Shown here in pieces: positions 1 to 9,407 of a stretch of 64,000 nucleotides of DNA. The notes beneath the pieces were generated by a model that worked only from the letters and a program-made list of their open reading frames with translations, was not told the DNA's origin and ran no database searches. Made by a program: the position numbers and the translations under genes. The first letter of the stretch is position 1. Each line of letters starts with the position of its first letter. Source of the stretch: Sphingomonas sp. Root710 (GTDB taxonomy: Bacteria > Pseudomonadota > Alphaproteobacteria > Sphingomonadales > Sphingomonadaceae); assembly GCF_001429065.1 (NCBI RefSeq), contig NZ_LMIB01000001.1:1532172-1596171 (forward strand), in the 5' to 3' direction.

Positions 1-1
1 C

Positions 2-1240
2 GAGACGCTCGACCCGATTCCCCCCGCGCCGCCCCGCTTCACGCGCAAGCGCGCCGCCTATGCTGCGCTGCCGATCGCAGGGCTCATCCTGTTCGCCAGC
101 TACGGCCTGTTCGGCGGCGACAAGGCGAAGGCCGACAGCCAGCCGATCCCGGTCGTCACCGTCAGCCAGCCGATCGAGCAGAATGTCGTGCTGTGGGACG
201 ATTATGTCGGCCGGTTCGAGGCGAGCCAGGCGGTCGAGATCCGTCCCCGCGTCTCGGGCGCGCTGACCTCGATCCACTTCAAGGACGGCGACATCGTCCG
301 CAAGGGCCAGCTGCTCTTCACGATCGATCCTCGCCCCTTCGCCGCGTCGCTGGCCGAGGCCCGCGCCCGAGTGGCCAGTGCGGCGACCGCGCTGACGCTC
401 GCCCGCAGTGAACTCGCCCGCGCCAACCGGCTGATCGCCGACCAGGCGGTGAGCGCCGAGGAAGTCGACTCGCTGCGCGCCGCCGTCCAGTCCGCCGAAG
501 CGGCGCTGGCCGCCGCCCGCGCGCAGGTGCAGGCAAAGCGGCTCGACGTCGAGTTCACCCAGGTGCGCGCGCCGATTTCGGGCCGCGTGTCCGACCGCCG
601 CGTCGATATCGGCAACCTCGTCTCGGGTGACTCGGCGTCCAGCGCGACCGTGCTGACCACGATCAATGCGCTCGACCCGATCTACTTCTCCTTCGATGGA
701 TCCGAAGCGCTTTATCTGAAGCAGCGGCGCCAGAAGGCGGGTTCGGATCATGTCGAGATCCGGCTCCAGGACGAGGCCGATTACAAATGGAAAGGCAAGG
801 TCGACTTTACCGACAACGCCCTGGATAACGGATCGGGCACGATCCGCGGCCGCGCGGTGATCTCCAACCCCGACTATTTCCTGACCCCGGGCATGTTCGG
901 CAATATGCGCCTGGCCTCGGGTGGCGCGCAGAAGGCGCTGCTGGTGCCCGACGCGGCGGTGGTGAACGATCAGGCGCGCAAGGTCGTCTATGTGGTGACG
1001 GGCAAGGATGGCAGCGTCGAGGCGCGGCCGGTCGAGGCCGGGCCGCTGGTCAACGGCCTGCGCGTGATACGATCGGGGCTGAAGCCCCAGGACAAGGTGG
1101 TGATCTCGGGCGTCCAGTTCGCCGCCGCCTCACCCAAGGTCCAGACCATGGCAGGCAAGATCGAAGCGGCGGCGCCAGCCCCCGCCGCGACCGCCCTCGC
1201 CCCCGTCGCATCACAGGCAACATTAGCGGCAGCCCGCTGA
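2..1240 (+). CDS. RND efflux periplasmic adaptor subunit (5' partial)
   Basis: The reading frame is open from the first bases, so the true start lies left of the window. A membrane anchor is visible early (AALPIAGLILFASYGLFGG), followed by the HlyD/AcrA layout: a beta-strand lipoyl half (PRVSGALTSIHFKDGDIVRKGQLLF), a long alpha-helical hairpin rich in Ala/Arg, the second lipoyl half (RAPISGRVSDRRVDIGNLV), and a beta-barrel/membrane-proximal region. Adaptors of this family bridge an inner-membrane RND pump and an outer-membrane channel in the periplasm. The next gene is the RND permease, 93 bp downstream, and an outer-membrane factor follows, so a complete tripartite exporter is encoded. Substrate cannot be told from sequence. 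Confidence 0.93.
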   Translation, partial: ETLDPIPPAPPRFTRKRAAYAALPIAGLILFASYGLFGGDKAKADSQPIPVVTVSQPIEQNVVLWDDYVGRFEASQAVEIRPRVSGALTSIHFKDGDIVRKGQLLFTIDPRPFAASLAEARARVASAATALTLARSELARANRLIADQAVSAEEVDSLRAAVQSAEAALAAARAQVQAKRLDVEFTQVRAPISGRVSDRRVDIGNLVSGDSASSATVLTTINALDPIYFSFDGSEALYLKQRRQKAGSDHVEIRLQDEADYKWKGKVDFTDNALDNGSGTIRGRAVISNPDYFLTPGMFGNMRLASGGAQKALLVPDAAVVNDQARKVVYVVTGKDGSVEARPVEAGPLVNGLRVIRSGLKPQDKVVISGVQFAAASPKVQTMAGKIEAAAPAPAATALAPVASQATLAAAR

Positions 1241-1333
1241 CGAACGAACATTTTGCCCACGAGGCAGCCTGACGCCCTTCCCCCCCCGAAGGGCGAACGG
1301 CCCTTCTCGCGCCGGCCAACAGGGACAAGACAT

Positions 1334-4300
1334 ATGCGCCTGAGCCACATCTTCATCCAGCGGCCGATTTTCGCGGGCGTGATCGCGGTGATCATCACGA
1401 TCGTCGGTGCGCTCGCCTATTTCGGCCTGCCGGTCTCGCAATATCCCGAGGTGGTGCCGCCGACCGTCACCGTCAGCGCAACCTATCCGGGCGCGTCGGC
1501 CGAGACGATCTCCGAAACCGTGGCGTCGCCGCTCGAGCAGGAAATAAACGGCGTCGACAACATGCTCTACATGTCGAGCCAGGCGACCGGTGACGGGCGG
1601 CTGGTGACGACAGTCACCTTCAAGTTGGGCACCGATCTCGACGAGGCGCAGGTGCTGGTCCAGAACCGCGTCGCGCTGGCCGAGCCGCGCCTGCCCGAGG
1701 AGGTGCGCCGCCAGGGCGTCGTCACCCGCAAGACGTCCCCCGACTTCATCCTGGTCGCGAACCTGATCTCACCCGACAACTCGCTCGATCGCGGCTATAT
1801 CTCCAATTACGCGCTGACCCAGATGCGCGACCGGCTGGCCCGTATCGACGGCGTCGGCGAGGTCCGCCTGTTCGGCGCGCGCGACTATGCGATGCGGATC
1901 TGGATCGACCCCGGCCTCGCCGCCGCGCGCAACATGACCGCGGGCGAGATCGTCGCGGCGCTGCGTGCGCAGAACGTCCAGGTCGCAGCGGGGGCGATCG
2001 GCAAACCGCCCGAGACGGGCTCCAGCGCCTTCGAATTCAACGTCGAGACCCAGGGCCGGCTGACCACGCCGCAGCAGTTCGCCGACGTGGTGATAAAGGC
2101 CGACGCCGATGGCCGGCTGACCCGGCTGCGCGATGTCGCCCGGGTCGAGCTGGGCGCCGAGGATTATGGCGTGAACACCTATCTGAGCGGCCAGCCGTCG
2201 CTCGGCATCGCGATCTTCCAGCGCCCGGGATCGAACGCGCTCGCCACCGCCAAGGCGGTGCTGTCCGAGCTCGACACCATGTCGAAGAAGTTTCCGCGCG
2301 GGCTGGACTATAAGGTCATCTACAACCCGACGCAGTTCATCAGCGAGTCGGTGAGCGCCGTCCAGCACACGCTGCTCGAAGCCGTGGTGCTGGTGGTGAT
2401 CGTGATCCTCGTCTTCCTGCAAAGCTGGCGCGCGGCGATCATCCCGGTGATCGCAATCCCGGTCTCGTTGATCGGCACCTTCGCGGTGCTCGCCGCCTTC
2501 GGCTATTCGCTCAACAACCTTTCGCTGTTCGGCCTGGTCCTCGCGATCGGCATCGTCGTCGACGACGCGATCGTCGTGGTCGAGAATGTCGAACGCAATC
2601 TCGAACACGGCCTGAGCCCGATGCAGGCGGCCTACCGGTCGATGGAGGAGGTCTCCACCGCGCTGGTCGCGATCGTGCTGGTGCTGTGCGCGGTGTTCGT
2701 GCCGACGATGTTCCTGACCGGGCTGACCGGCGAATTCTATCGCCAGTTCGCGGTGACCATCTCGTCCGCGACGATCATCTCGCTGATCCTGTCGCTGACC
2801 CTCTCCCCTGCCCTCGCCGCCCGGCTGCTCCAGCCCAAGGCGGAGGACGAGCCCAAGGGCCGCTGGGCGCGGATGGCCTATATCGGCGGCAAGCGCTTCA
2901 ATGCGGGGTTCGACCGGCTGAGCGGCTTCTATGCGAACAGCACCCGCAAGCTGCTGGCGCGGCCTAAGCGCGTGCTGTTTTCCTATGCGGGGCTCGTCGC
3001 GCTGACGGTCGCCGTGTTCGGCGCGACCCCGGTCGGCTTCGTCCCCGCGCAGGACCAGGGCTATGCGATCGCGCTGGTCTTCAGCCCGCCGGGAACCGCT
3101 CTCGCCTCGACCGATGCGACGCTGCGCGCGGTGTCCAAGAAGATGCTGAAAATCCCCGGTGTGAAGGGCGCGGTGATGCTGACCGGCTTCCACCCGCCAT
3201 CGGGCACCAACGCATCCAACTCGGCAGTCGCCTTCCTCGTGTTCGACAGCTTCGAGGAGCGCGCCAAGCATGGCCAGACCATGAAATCGATCATCGCCGA
3301 GGCAGGCAAGGTCGCCCATGGCTTCGATCAGGCGCGGGTCTTCGTGGTGCAGCCCCCGGTCATCCGCGGCATCGGCAGCAGCGGCGGCTTCAAGATGGTG
3401 CTGCAGGACCGCGCGGGCCTGGGTCTGGACAAGCTCAACCAGGTCGCCTGGGGCCTGATCGGCGAGGCGCACAAGGACCCGAACCTCGCGATGGTTCATA
3501 CCAAGTTCGAGAATAACGCGCCCCGCGCCTATGCCGACATCGACCGCGCCAAGGCCGACATGCTGGGTGTGCCGCCGAGCCGGGTGTTCGAGGCACTGCA
3601 GGTCTATCTGGGCTCAGCCTATGTCAACGACTTCAACCTGCTCGGCCGCACCTATCGGGTGACCGCGCAGGCCGACATGCCGTTCCGCGACGATGTCTCG
3701 GACATCCAGCAGCTCAAGACCCGTTCGAACAGCGGGGCGATGGTGCCGATCGGCGCGGTCGCGACGATCGAGAACAAGTCGGGCGCCTATCGCGTGCTGC
3801 GCTACAACCTCTATCCGTCGATCGACGTCGAGGGCGAGGCGGCGCCTGGCCACTCGACCGGCGCCGCGCTGGCAGCGATGGACAAGCTCGCCGAGAAGCT
3901 GCCCGCCGGCGTAACCGCCGAATGGACCGAGATCGCCTATCAGCAGAAGCTGGCCGGCAACGCTGCGATGTACGTGTTCGCCGCGGCGGTGCTGTTCGTC
4001 TTCCTGGTGCTGGCGGCGCAGTTCGAAAGCCTGATGCTGCCGCTGGCGATCATCCTGATCGTGCCCATGACGCTACTCGCGGCGATGACCGGCGTGAACC
4101 TGCGGGGCATGGACAACAACATCCTGACACAGATCGGCCTTGTCGTGCTCGTCGGCCTTGCCGCCAAGAACGCGATTCTGATCGTCGAGTTCGCCAAGCA
4201 GGGCGAGGAGGAAGGCCTGTCACCGGTCGACGCCGCCGTCCGCGCGGCGCAGGACCGGCTCCGCCCGATCCTGATGACCAGCTTCGCGTTCATCCTGGGC

Positions 4301-4510
4301 GTCGTGCCGCTGGTGATCGCGAGCGGGCCCGGCGCGGAGCTGCGCCAGGCGCTGGGCACGGCGGTGTTCTCGGGCATGCTGGGCGTGACCTTCTTCGGCC
4401 TCGTCTTCACCCCGACCTTCTATGTCGCGGCGCGCACCCTGGCCCAGCGGTTCGAGCGCCGCTGGGGCAAGGGCGGCGAGGCCGATCCTGCGCTCGTTCC
4501 CGCCGAATAA
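1334..4510 (+). CDS. RND multidrug efflux permease (HAE1/AcrB family)
   Basis: A 1058-residue protein, the usual length of an AcrB/MexB-type proton-driven inner-membrane drug exporter. The start at 1334 is preferred over 1253 because it gives the canonical N-terminus MRLSHIFIQRPIFAGVIAV and follows GGGACAA. The TM4 proton-relay aspartate pair is present (GIVVDDAIVVVENVERN), as is the TM10 lysine (GLAAKNAILIVEFAK). The two large periplasmic loops lie between TM1/2 and TM7/8. It sits between adaptor and outer-membrane factor genes in one operon (12 bp to the next gene). Pump substrate is unknown. Confidence 0.96.
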   Translation: MRLSHIFIQRPIFAGVIAVIITIVGALAYFGLPVSQYPEVVPPTVTVSATYPGASAETISETVASPLEQEINGVDNMLYMSSQATGDGRLVTTVTFKLGTDLDEAQVLVQNRVALAEPRLPEEVRRQGVVTRKTSPDFILVANLISPDNSLDRGYISNYALTQMRDRLARIDGVGEVRLFGARDYAMRIWIDPGLAAARNMTAGEIVAALRAQNVQVAAGAIGKPPETGSSAFEFNVETQGRLTTPQQFADVVIKADADGRLTRLRDVARVELGAEDYGVNTYLSGQPSLGIAIFQRPGSNALATAKAVLSELDTMSKKFPRGLDYKVIYNPTQFISESVSAVQHTLLEAVVLVVIVILVFLQSWRAAIIPVIAIPVSLIGTFAVLAAFGYSLNNLSLFGLVLAIGIVVDDAIVVVENVERNLEHGLSPMQAAYRSMEEVSTALVAIVLVLCAVFVPTMFLTGLTGEFYRQFAVTISSATIISLILSLTLSPALAARLLQPKAEDEPKGRWARMAYIGGKRFNAGFDRLSGFYANSTRKLLARPKRVLFSYAGLVALTVAVFGATPVGFVPAQDQGYAIALVFSPPGTALASTDATLRAVSKKMLKIPGVKGAVMLTGFHPPSGTNASNSAVAFLVFDSFEERAKHGQTMKSIIAEAGKVAHGFDQARVFVVQPPVIRGIGSSGGFKMVLQDRAGLGLDKLNQVAWGLIGEAHKDPNLAMVHTKFENNAPRAYADIDRAKADMLGVPPSRVFEALQVYLGSAYVNDFNLLGRTYRVTAQADMPFRDDVSDIQQLKTRSNSGAMVPIGAVATIENKSGAYRVLRYNLYPSIDVEGEAAPGHSTGAALAAMDKLAEKLPAGVTAEWTEIAYQQKLAGNAAMYVFAAAVLFVFLVLAAQFESLMLPLAIILIVPMTLLAAMTGVNLRGMDNNILTQIGLVVLVGLAAKNAILIVEFAKQGEEEGLSPVDAAVRAAQDRLRPILMTSFAFILGVVPLVIASGPGAELRQALGTAVFSGMLGVTFFGLVFTPTFYVAARTLAQRFERRWGKGGEADPALVPAE

Positions 4511-4522
4511 GGGGAGGATAAG

Positions 4523-5944
4523 ATGACCAAGAAACTTTTGCTCGCCGCCGCCAGCCTGCTGACGGTCGCCGCCGCCGGGCCCAACTATGTCCGCCCGGCC
4601 ACCCCGCCGAGCGCCGCCGGTCCCTTCACCAGCGCGCCCGCCGCGCCGGTGACGGCGGCCGAGCCCGACCGGGCGTGGTGGCGGCTCTATCAGGACCCGG
4701 TGCTCGACCGGCTGGTGGCCGACGCGCTGGCGGCGAACACCGACCTGCGGGTGGCGATCGCCAATCTCGACAAGGCGCGCGCGTCGCTGCGCGAAGCCCG
4801 GTCGGACCGGCTGCCGCAGACTAACATCGGCGCAGGGGCAACCTATGGCCGCTCGCCCGAAGGCCAGCGCGCGCCAGGCGCGAAGCGCGAGGACTGGTCG
4901 TTCGATGCCGGATTGAGCGTCGGCTATGAGGTCGATCTGTTCGGCCGGGTGAGCCGCGCGGTCGAGGCCGCACGCGGCGACGCACAGGCCGCCGAAGCCG
5001 CGCGCGACGCGGTGAAGGTCGCGATCGTCGCCGAGACTGCGCGCGCCTATGCCGACGCCTCGTCGGCCGCCGAGCGGCTGGAGGTTGCCGAACGTACGCT
5101 GGGCCTGCTCGATCAGACGGTGACGCTGACCGGCAAACGCTTCGAGGCGGGCCGCACCTCGCGGCTCGACGTGTCGCGCGCCTCGGCGCTGCGCGAGCAG
5201 CAGCGCGCCACCCTGTCGCCGCTGCGCGCCCAGCGCGACGCCGCGCTGTTCCGGCTGGCGACGCTGACTGGCCGCGCGCCCGCCGATCTTCCCGCCGATG
5301 TCGGCCAGCGCAAGACCACCTTGCGCCTCGACCGGCCGATCCCGGTCGGCGACGGCCGCGGGCTGCTCGCGCGGCGCCCCGACGTCCGCGAGGCCGAGCG
5401 CCGCCTTGCCGCCGAGACCGCGCGGATCGGGGTGGCCACTGCCGACCTCTATCCGCGCATTTCACTGGGGGGATCGATCGGATCGACCGGACCCTCGCTC
5501 GGCGACATGTTCGGCGGCGGGCTGCTGCGCTGGCTGGTCGGCCCGTTGCTGAGCTGGAACTTCCCTAATCAGGAGGCGGGACGCGCCAAGATCGCCCAGG
5601 CCAAGGCATCGACGCAGGCGGCGCTCGCCAGCTTTGACGGCACGGTGCTCGGCGCGTTGCAGGAGACCGAGACCGCCTTGTCGGCCTATGCGCACGAACT
5701 CGATCGCCGTGAGGCGCTGCGCGAGGCCGCAAACCAGGCCCAGATCGCCGCGAATATCAGCCGCGCCCAACTGCGCGAGGGCCGGGCCGACTTCCTGATC
5801 GTCCTTGATGCCGAGCGCACCTCGGCGGCGGCAGATGCCGACCTGGCCGAATCCGACGCCCGGGTGGCGAATGCGCAGGTCGACCTGTTCCGCGCGCTCG
5901 GCGGCGGATGGCAGGTGGAGGCGGCGAAGGTGGCCATTCGCTGA
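4523..5944 (+). CDS. RND outer-membrane factor, NodT/TolC family, lacking the lipobox Cys
   Basis: A 473-residue OEP-family protein with the usual duplicated helical region and family start GPNYVRP. It completes the tripartite exporter as the outer-membrane channel. Most NodT-type factors are lipoproteins with Cys two or three residues before GPxY. Here the signal region reads LLTVAAAGPNYVRP with no cysteine, so lipidation at that place is not possible as read; signal peptidase I cleavage after AAA is plausible. SD GGGGAGG at 4511-4517 supports the ATG. Confidence 0.93.
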   Translation: MTKKLLLAAASLLTVAAAGPNYVRPATPPSAAGPFTSAPAAPVTAAEPDRAWWRLYQDPVLDRLVADALAANTDLRVAIANLDKARASLREARSDRLPQTNIGAGATYGRSPEGQRAPGAKREDWSFDAGLSVGYEVDLFGRVSRAVEAARGDAQAAEAARDAVKVAIVAETARAYADASSAAERLEVAERTLGLLDQTVTLTGKRFEAGRTSRLDVSRASALREQQRATLSPLRAQRDAALFRLATLTGRAPADLPADVGQRKTTLRLDRPIPVGDGRGLLARRPDVREAERRLAAETARIGVATADLYPRISLGGSIGSTGPSLGDMFGGGLLRWLVGPLLSWNFPNQEAGRAKIAQAKASTQAALASFDGTVLGALQETETALSAYAHELDRREALREAANQAQIAANISRAQLREGRADFLIVLDAERTSAAADADLAESDARVANAQVDLFRALGGGWQVEAAKVAIR

Positions 5945-5990
5945 CCACCACCCTTGCGGGCCGCCCGAAACATGCGCATCACCACGGGGG

Positions 5991-6470
5991 ATGCGATGTG
6001 GTTTCTTCCTTGTGCTGGCGGGGCTCGCCCTGAGCGGATGCGGTGAAAAGCCCGCGCCGGAGCCGGCCCTGAAGCCAGCGGCGGTGTTCGAGGGGCTGCC
6101 GTTGTCGGGCAATCTCGCCACCGCGCTGGCGGCGGGCTTTGGCAATTGCCTGGAAGACACCAAGGGCATCCGCTGCCGCAAGGATGGCGTCACGGTGATG
6201 GGGGTCGGCCCGCTAAGCGCCGCGATCGACCTGGCGGGCAACCCCGCGCGCTTCGATCATGTGACTTTGTGGCATCCCCGCGATCAGGGTGCGGTGTTGG
6301 ACATCAAACCCGCGCTGGACCATGCCGGTTGGCACTCGTGCCTGACGCCTGATGCCGAACGCCTGTGGCATCCGCCCTCGCCACTGCGCATCGCGATCGA
6401 CACCAACTACTGGGGCAGCCGCCGCCTCGTCATCAGCGCGCCGCCGCCGAGCCCCACGCCCTATTGTTGA
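5991..6470 (+). CDS. Small putative lipoprotein
   Basis: A 159-residue protein. The start at 5991 was chosen because it gives a clean lipoprotein signal peptide, MRCGFFLVLAGLALSGC, with lipobox LSGC. The frame is open upstream to 5805, but that part overlaps the efflux gene and looks non-coding. The mature part has no domain I recognise. Two Cys (CLEDTKGIRC) lie near its middle. It starts 46 bp after the efflux operon and could be co-transcribed or separate. Confidence 0.72.
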   Translation: MRCGFFLVLAGLALSGCGEKPAPEPALKPAAVFEGLPLSGNLATALAAGFGNCLEDTKGIRCRKDGVTVMGVGPLSAAIDLAGNPARFDHVTLWHPRDQGAVLDIKPALDHAGWHSCLTPDAERLWHPPSPLRIAIDTNYWGSRRLVISAPPPSPTPYC

Positions 6471-6544
6471 CGCTCCGCAATATTGCGGAGAGGGCAAGTG
6501 CGTAACGGCATGATCTAACGGCATTTCCGGAGAGACGCCTGACG

Positions 6545-8365
6545 ATGCGCATCGCGACGATTACCAACTGGGCCTATGGCCTGACGCTGCTGCTGACCTT
6601 CGGATCGGGCGCGGCCTTCCTGCTCGCGGTCGATGCCGACAAGGACGAACGCGCCGCGGTCGAAGAGCGTTCGGCCTATCTGCGGATCGCCGAGGACATC
6701 GACGTCATCATCGAGCGGCTGACCGATCAGGCGCGGCTCTATGCGATGCGCGGCGATCCCGCACACAAGCTGGCCTGGCAACGCGACCGCGACGGAGCGA
6801 ATGCGATCGACCGGATGACCGTACGGCTGCGCGCGCTGCCGCTCTCTCCCGCCGAGACCGAAGCGCTGCGCGAGGCCGATCGCGATCTCGCCAACGTCGA
6901 AACGCTCGAACGTGCGGCGATCGCAGCCGTCGACCGGGGCGATCGCGCCGCGGCAACCGGCCTGCTCTATGGCGACCGCTATCTGGCGCTCGACGGCGAT
7001 GTCGAACAATCGCTGAACCGCTTCAAGGCGGCAATGCGGGCGCGGACGGCGGGTGAGCTGACCGCCGCGCGCGAAACCGCCGATCGCTGGGACGATGTCG
7101 CGAGAGCGCTGCTGGGGATCACCGCGGCGCTGTTCCTCGCGGTGCTCTACTTCATCCTCTCGCGCCGCGTCGCCCGGCCGCTGACGCATATGAGCAACGT
7201 CGTCACCCGTCTGGCCGAGCGCGACTTCGAGGCCGACCTGCCCGACGACCAGCACCAGGACGAGATCGGCGAGGTGACACAGGCGCTGCGCCTGTTCCGC
7301 CGCAGCACGATCGAGCGCGAGCGGCTGGAACGCGAGCGTGACGAGGACCGGCGGATCAAGGACCTGATCGCGCGGATGATGCACCGGATGCAGGGCTGCG
7401 ACGTCGAGGCCGAGCTGGCCGATGTCGTCTCCTGCTATGCGCCGCAGATCTTCCCCGATCTGGCCGGGCATATCTTCGTCTATGACCATGCGCGCGGGCG
7501 GCTGAGCACGATCGGCCAATGGCAGGAGCCCACGCTGAGCCTGCCCGATTTCGCGCCATCCTTCTGCTGGGGCCTGCGCCGGGGCCACCCGCATCGCAGC
7601 AATGCGCGCGGCGAGGATATCTGCTGCCAGCATATCGGCGACATCGATGGGCAGGATTGCCTGTGCGTGCCGCTGATGGCGCAGGGCGGGACCGTCGGCA
7701 TGCTCTATTTCGAAGCGCGTGAAGAAGGCGGCGGGCGCTATGGCGAGCGGTCGATCTATCTCGACCTGATGTCTGAGAATATCGGCCTCGCCCTTGCCAA
7801 TATCCAGCTGCGCGCGACGCTGGGCGCGCTGGCGACGCGCGATCCGCTGACCGGGCTGTCGAACCGCCGCCATCTCGACGAAGTGTTCAACCTCGAGCGC
7901 GCGCTGGCCGAAAGCCAGGGGACGCCGCTCGGCTGCCTGATGATCGACATCGACCATTTCAAGCGCTTCAACGACGAGTTCGGCCATGATGCGGGCGACC
8001 TCGTCATGCAGCATGTGGCGCAGGTGCTGCTGAGCCACGCCCGCGAACGCGACCTCGCCTGCCGCTTCGGCGGCGAGGAGTTCACGATGCTATTGCCCGG
8101 CCGCGACGCCACCGCCGCCGCCGAGCGCGCCGAGGACATCCGCCAGACGATCCGCAAGGTCGCCCTCGCCTATCGCGGCCGCCCGCTCCACCCGGTGACC
8201 GTCTCGATCGGAGTCGCCGCCTATCCGGCGCAATCGGACGGCGCGAGCCTGCTCAGCGTGGCGGACAGCGCGCTGCTGGAGGCGAAGGCGGCGGGACGCG
8301 ACCGAGTGGTGATCGCGGGGGAGACGCCGCCCGATCAGCCGAGTTTGTTTCGAGCGGCGGGTTAG
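6545..8365 (+). CDS. Membrane diguanylate cyclase (HAMP-GAF-GGDEF)
   Basis: A 606-residue signalling protein. TM1 lies near residues 7-29 and TM2 near 183-203, enclosing a helical periplasmic sensor. HAMP follows (about 205-260), then a short coiled coil, a GAF-type domain (about 285-435) with an unusual Cys/His patch (CCQHIGDIDGQDCLC), and a C-terminal GGDEF domain. The active-site motif GGEEF is intact at 509-513 and the inhibitory I-site RERD lies five residues before it, so active, product-inhibited c-di-GMP synthesis from GTP is expected. The GAF Cys/His cluster could bind a metal or cofactor, which is inference. The gene stands alone. Confidence 0.92.
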   Translation: MRIATITNWAYGLTLLLTFGSGAAFLLAVDADKDERAAVEERSAYLRIAEDIDVIIERLTDQARLYAMRGDPAHKLAWQRDRDGANAIDRMTVRLRALPLSPAETEALREADRDLANVETLERAAIAAVDRGDRAAATGLLYGDRYLALDGDVEQSLNRFKAAMRARTAGELTAARETADRWDDVARALLGITAALFLAVLYFILSRRVARPLTHMSNVVTRLAERDFEADLPDDQHQDEIGEVTQALRLFRRSTIERERLERERDEDRRIKDLIARMMHRMQGCDVEAELADVVSCYAPQIFPDLAGHIFVYDHARGRLSTIGQWQEPTLSLPDFAPSFCWGLRRGHPHRSNARGEDICCQHIGDIDGQDCLCVPLMAQGGTVGMLYFEAREEGGGRYGERSIYLDLMSENIGLALANIQLRATLGALATRDPLTGLSNRRHLDEVFNLERALAESQGTPLGCLMIDIDHFKRFNDEFGHDAGDLVMQHVAQVLLSHARERDLACRFGGEEFTMLLPGRDATAAAERAEDIRQTIRKVALAYRGRPLHPVTVSIGVAAYPAQSDGASLLSVADSALLEAKAAGRDRVVIAGETPPDQPSLFRAAG

Positions 8366-8637
8366 CTTTCCGTTTCTCGCCGTTGCCTACTAGCAACGAT
8401 AGCTATTCCAGTAATCGGCTGACCTTTCAACAAACCGACCGGCGATACGCCGCCTAAGGCTCCAGCAAATAGCCTCACAATCAGCAGTGGCGGTATGCCG
8501 GTTAGCACTTCTTCTTTTTTTCGACTCGTGTCTGTTCCGACGGAGTGGCAATCCTGCTGTTGATTACTTCGTCGCGCTACCGCACGATGTCTGCTTGGAG
8601 GGGCTTTCATGTTTCATGCGCCGTCTTTCATCAAGCC

Positions 8638-9309
8638 ATGAGTCGACCGGAAGGCGATCAGGAAAGGCGCACCCGGGTTCTGGAGGCACTTGGTTCGTAC
8701 CAAAAGCTAGGAGCGCTAAGTGACGACATTGGCGACCTAGCCGATATGCTGATGGACGAGAGCGATCGAGGTGTCGTTGTCATCCTCGGTAGCTTAATTG
8801 AGGACGCCTTGCTTGCCCGCTTAATGGGAACGTTCACGAGCCTATCGAACCAAGAACAAAAGAATCTCATAAGAGGGGGCGGGCTACTCAGCTCCTTCGA
8901 TCACAAGGTCACGCTGGCTCACGCCACTGGAACTATCGATCAAGAGACCGTGGACATGCTAAAAGTGATCAAGGCAATGCGGAATGCATGCGCTCATAGC
9001 CGTCTCGACATTAAATTCTCGACGCCACAACTCCATGATGCCCTGTCGCTTTTATTTGCCGGACCCGCTAAGGCCACCATTAATAATAATGGTAACCCGC
9101 TGGCATTGAGGTTCTATTTCATAATCTCCTATCTCTACCTCAGCGATCGCATAAAAGGTATTTCTCGCACACGAGCTGCAAAGCGCTCGCGAATGTTTAT
9201 GGACGCATTTCTGACGAGCCTTGAGGAAACTGTTGCGACGTACCGAGCATCGCTCGAGAAGCGGAACAAACGACGAGCGCAGAGTTTCCCCCAGTCCTCC
9301 AAAGGCTGA
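8638..9309 (+). CDS. MtlR-like (mannitol repressor fold) protein
   Basis: About 223 residues from the ATG at 8638; upstream in-frame starts exist at 8587 and 8545, and I chose the shortest because similarity begins around LSDDIGDLADMLMDESDRG. The segment ESDRGVVVILGSLIEDAL followed by an all-helical region with KAMRNACAHS resembles MtlR/COG3722-type helical proteins, several of which are not real repressors. Codon use and base composition are less GC-rich than both neighbours, suggesting recent transfer. Function is unknown. The family match is from memory of motifs, so confidence is moderate. Confidence 0.6.
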   Translation: MSRPEGDQERRTRVLEALGSYQKLGALSDDIGDLADMLMDESDRGVVVILGSLIEDALLARLMGTFTSLSNQEQKNLIRGGGLLSSFDHKVTLAHATGTIDQETVDMLKVIKAMRNACAHSRLDIKFSTPQLHDALSLLFAGPAKATINNNGNPLALRFYFIISYLYLSDRIKGISRTRAAKRSRMFMDAFLTSLEETVATYRASLEKRNKRRAQSFPQSSKG

Positions 9310-9359
9310 ATGCATCCGCTCACGCTCCCGCGTCGTAGAACAAACCCGCGCTTGCGAGG

Positions 9360-9387
9360 TGTGTTAGTCACCTATATGACCAACACA
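9360..9387. promoter_or_regulatory. Inverted repeat, probable operator of the aminopeptidase gene
   Basis: Two 11-bp arms, TGTGTTAGTCA at 9360-9370 and TGACCAACACA at 9377-9387, form an inverted repeat with one mismatch around a 6-bp spacer. It lies 20 bp before the ATG of the M1 aminopeptidase, where a repressor would block transcription or early elongation. The size and symmetry fit a dimeric HTH regulator such as TetR; the regulator is not adjacent. Confidence 0.5.
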
Positions 9388-9407
9388 TCTCCCTAAGAGG
9401 ACATCCT

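Noticed and set aside
1769-3499. Long minus-strand ORF (576 codons) opposite the RND permease
   Set aside because: It is antisense to a clearly conserved permease. High-GC DNA opens long frames in codon-position-3 register. Its translation is Arg/His/Asp-rich with no domain.
6515-8038. Minus-strand ORF of 507 codons over the diguanylate cyclase
   Set aside because: Shadow of a gene with intact GGEEF and I-site; no domain in the minus frame.
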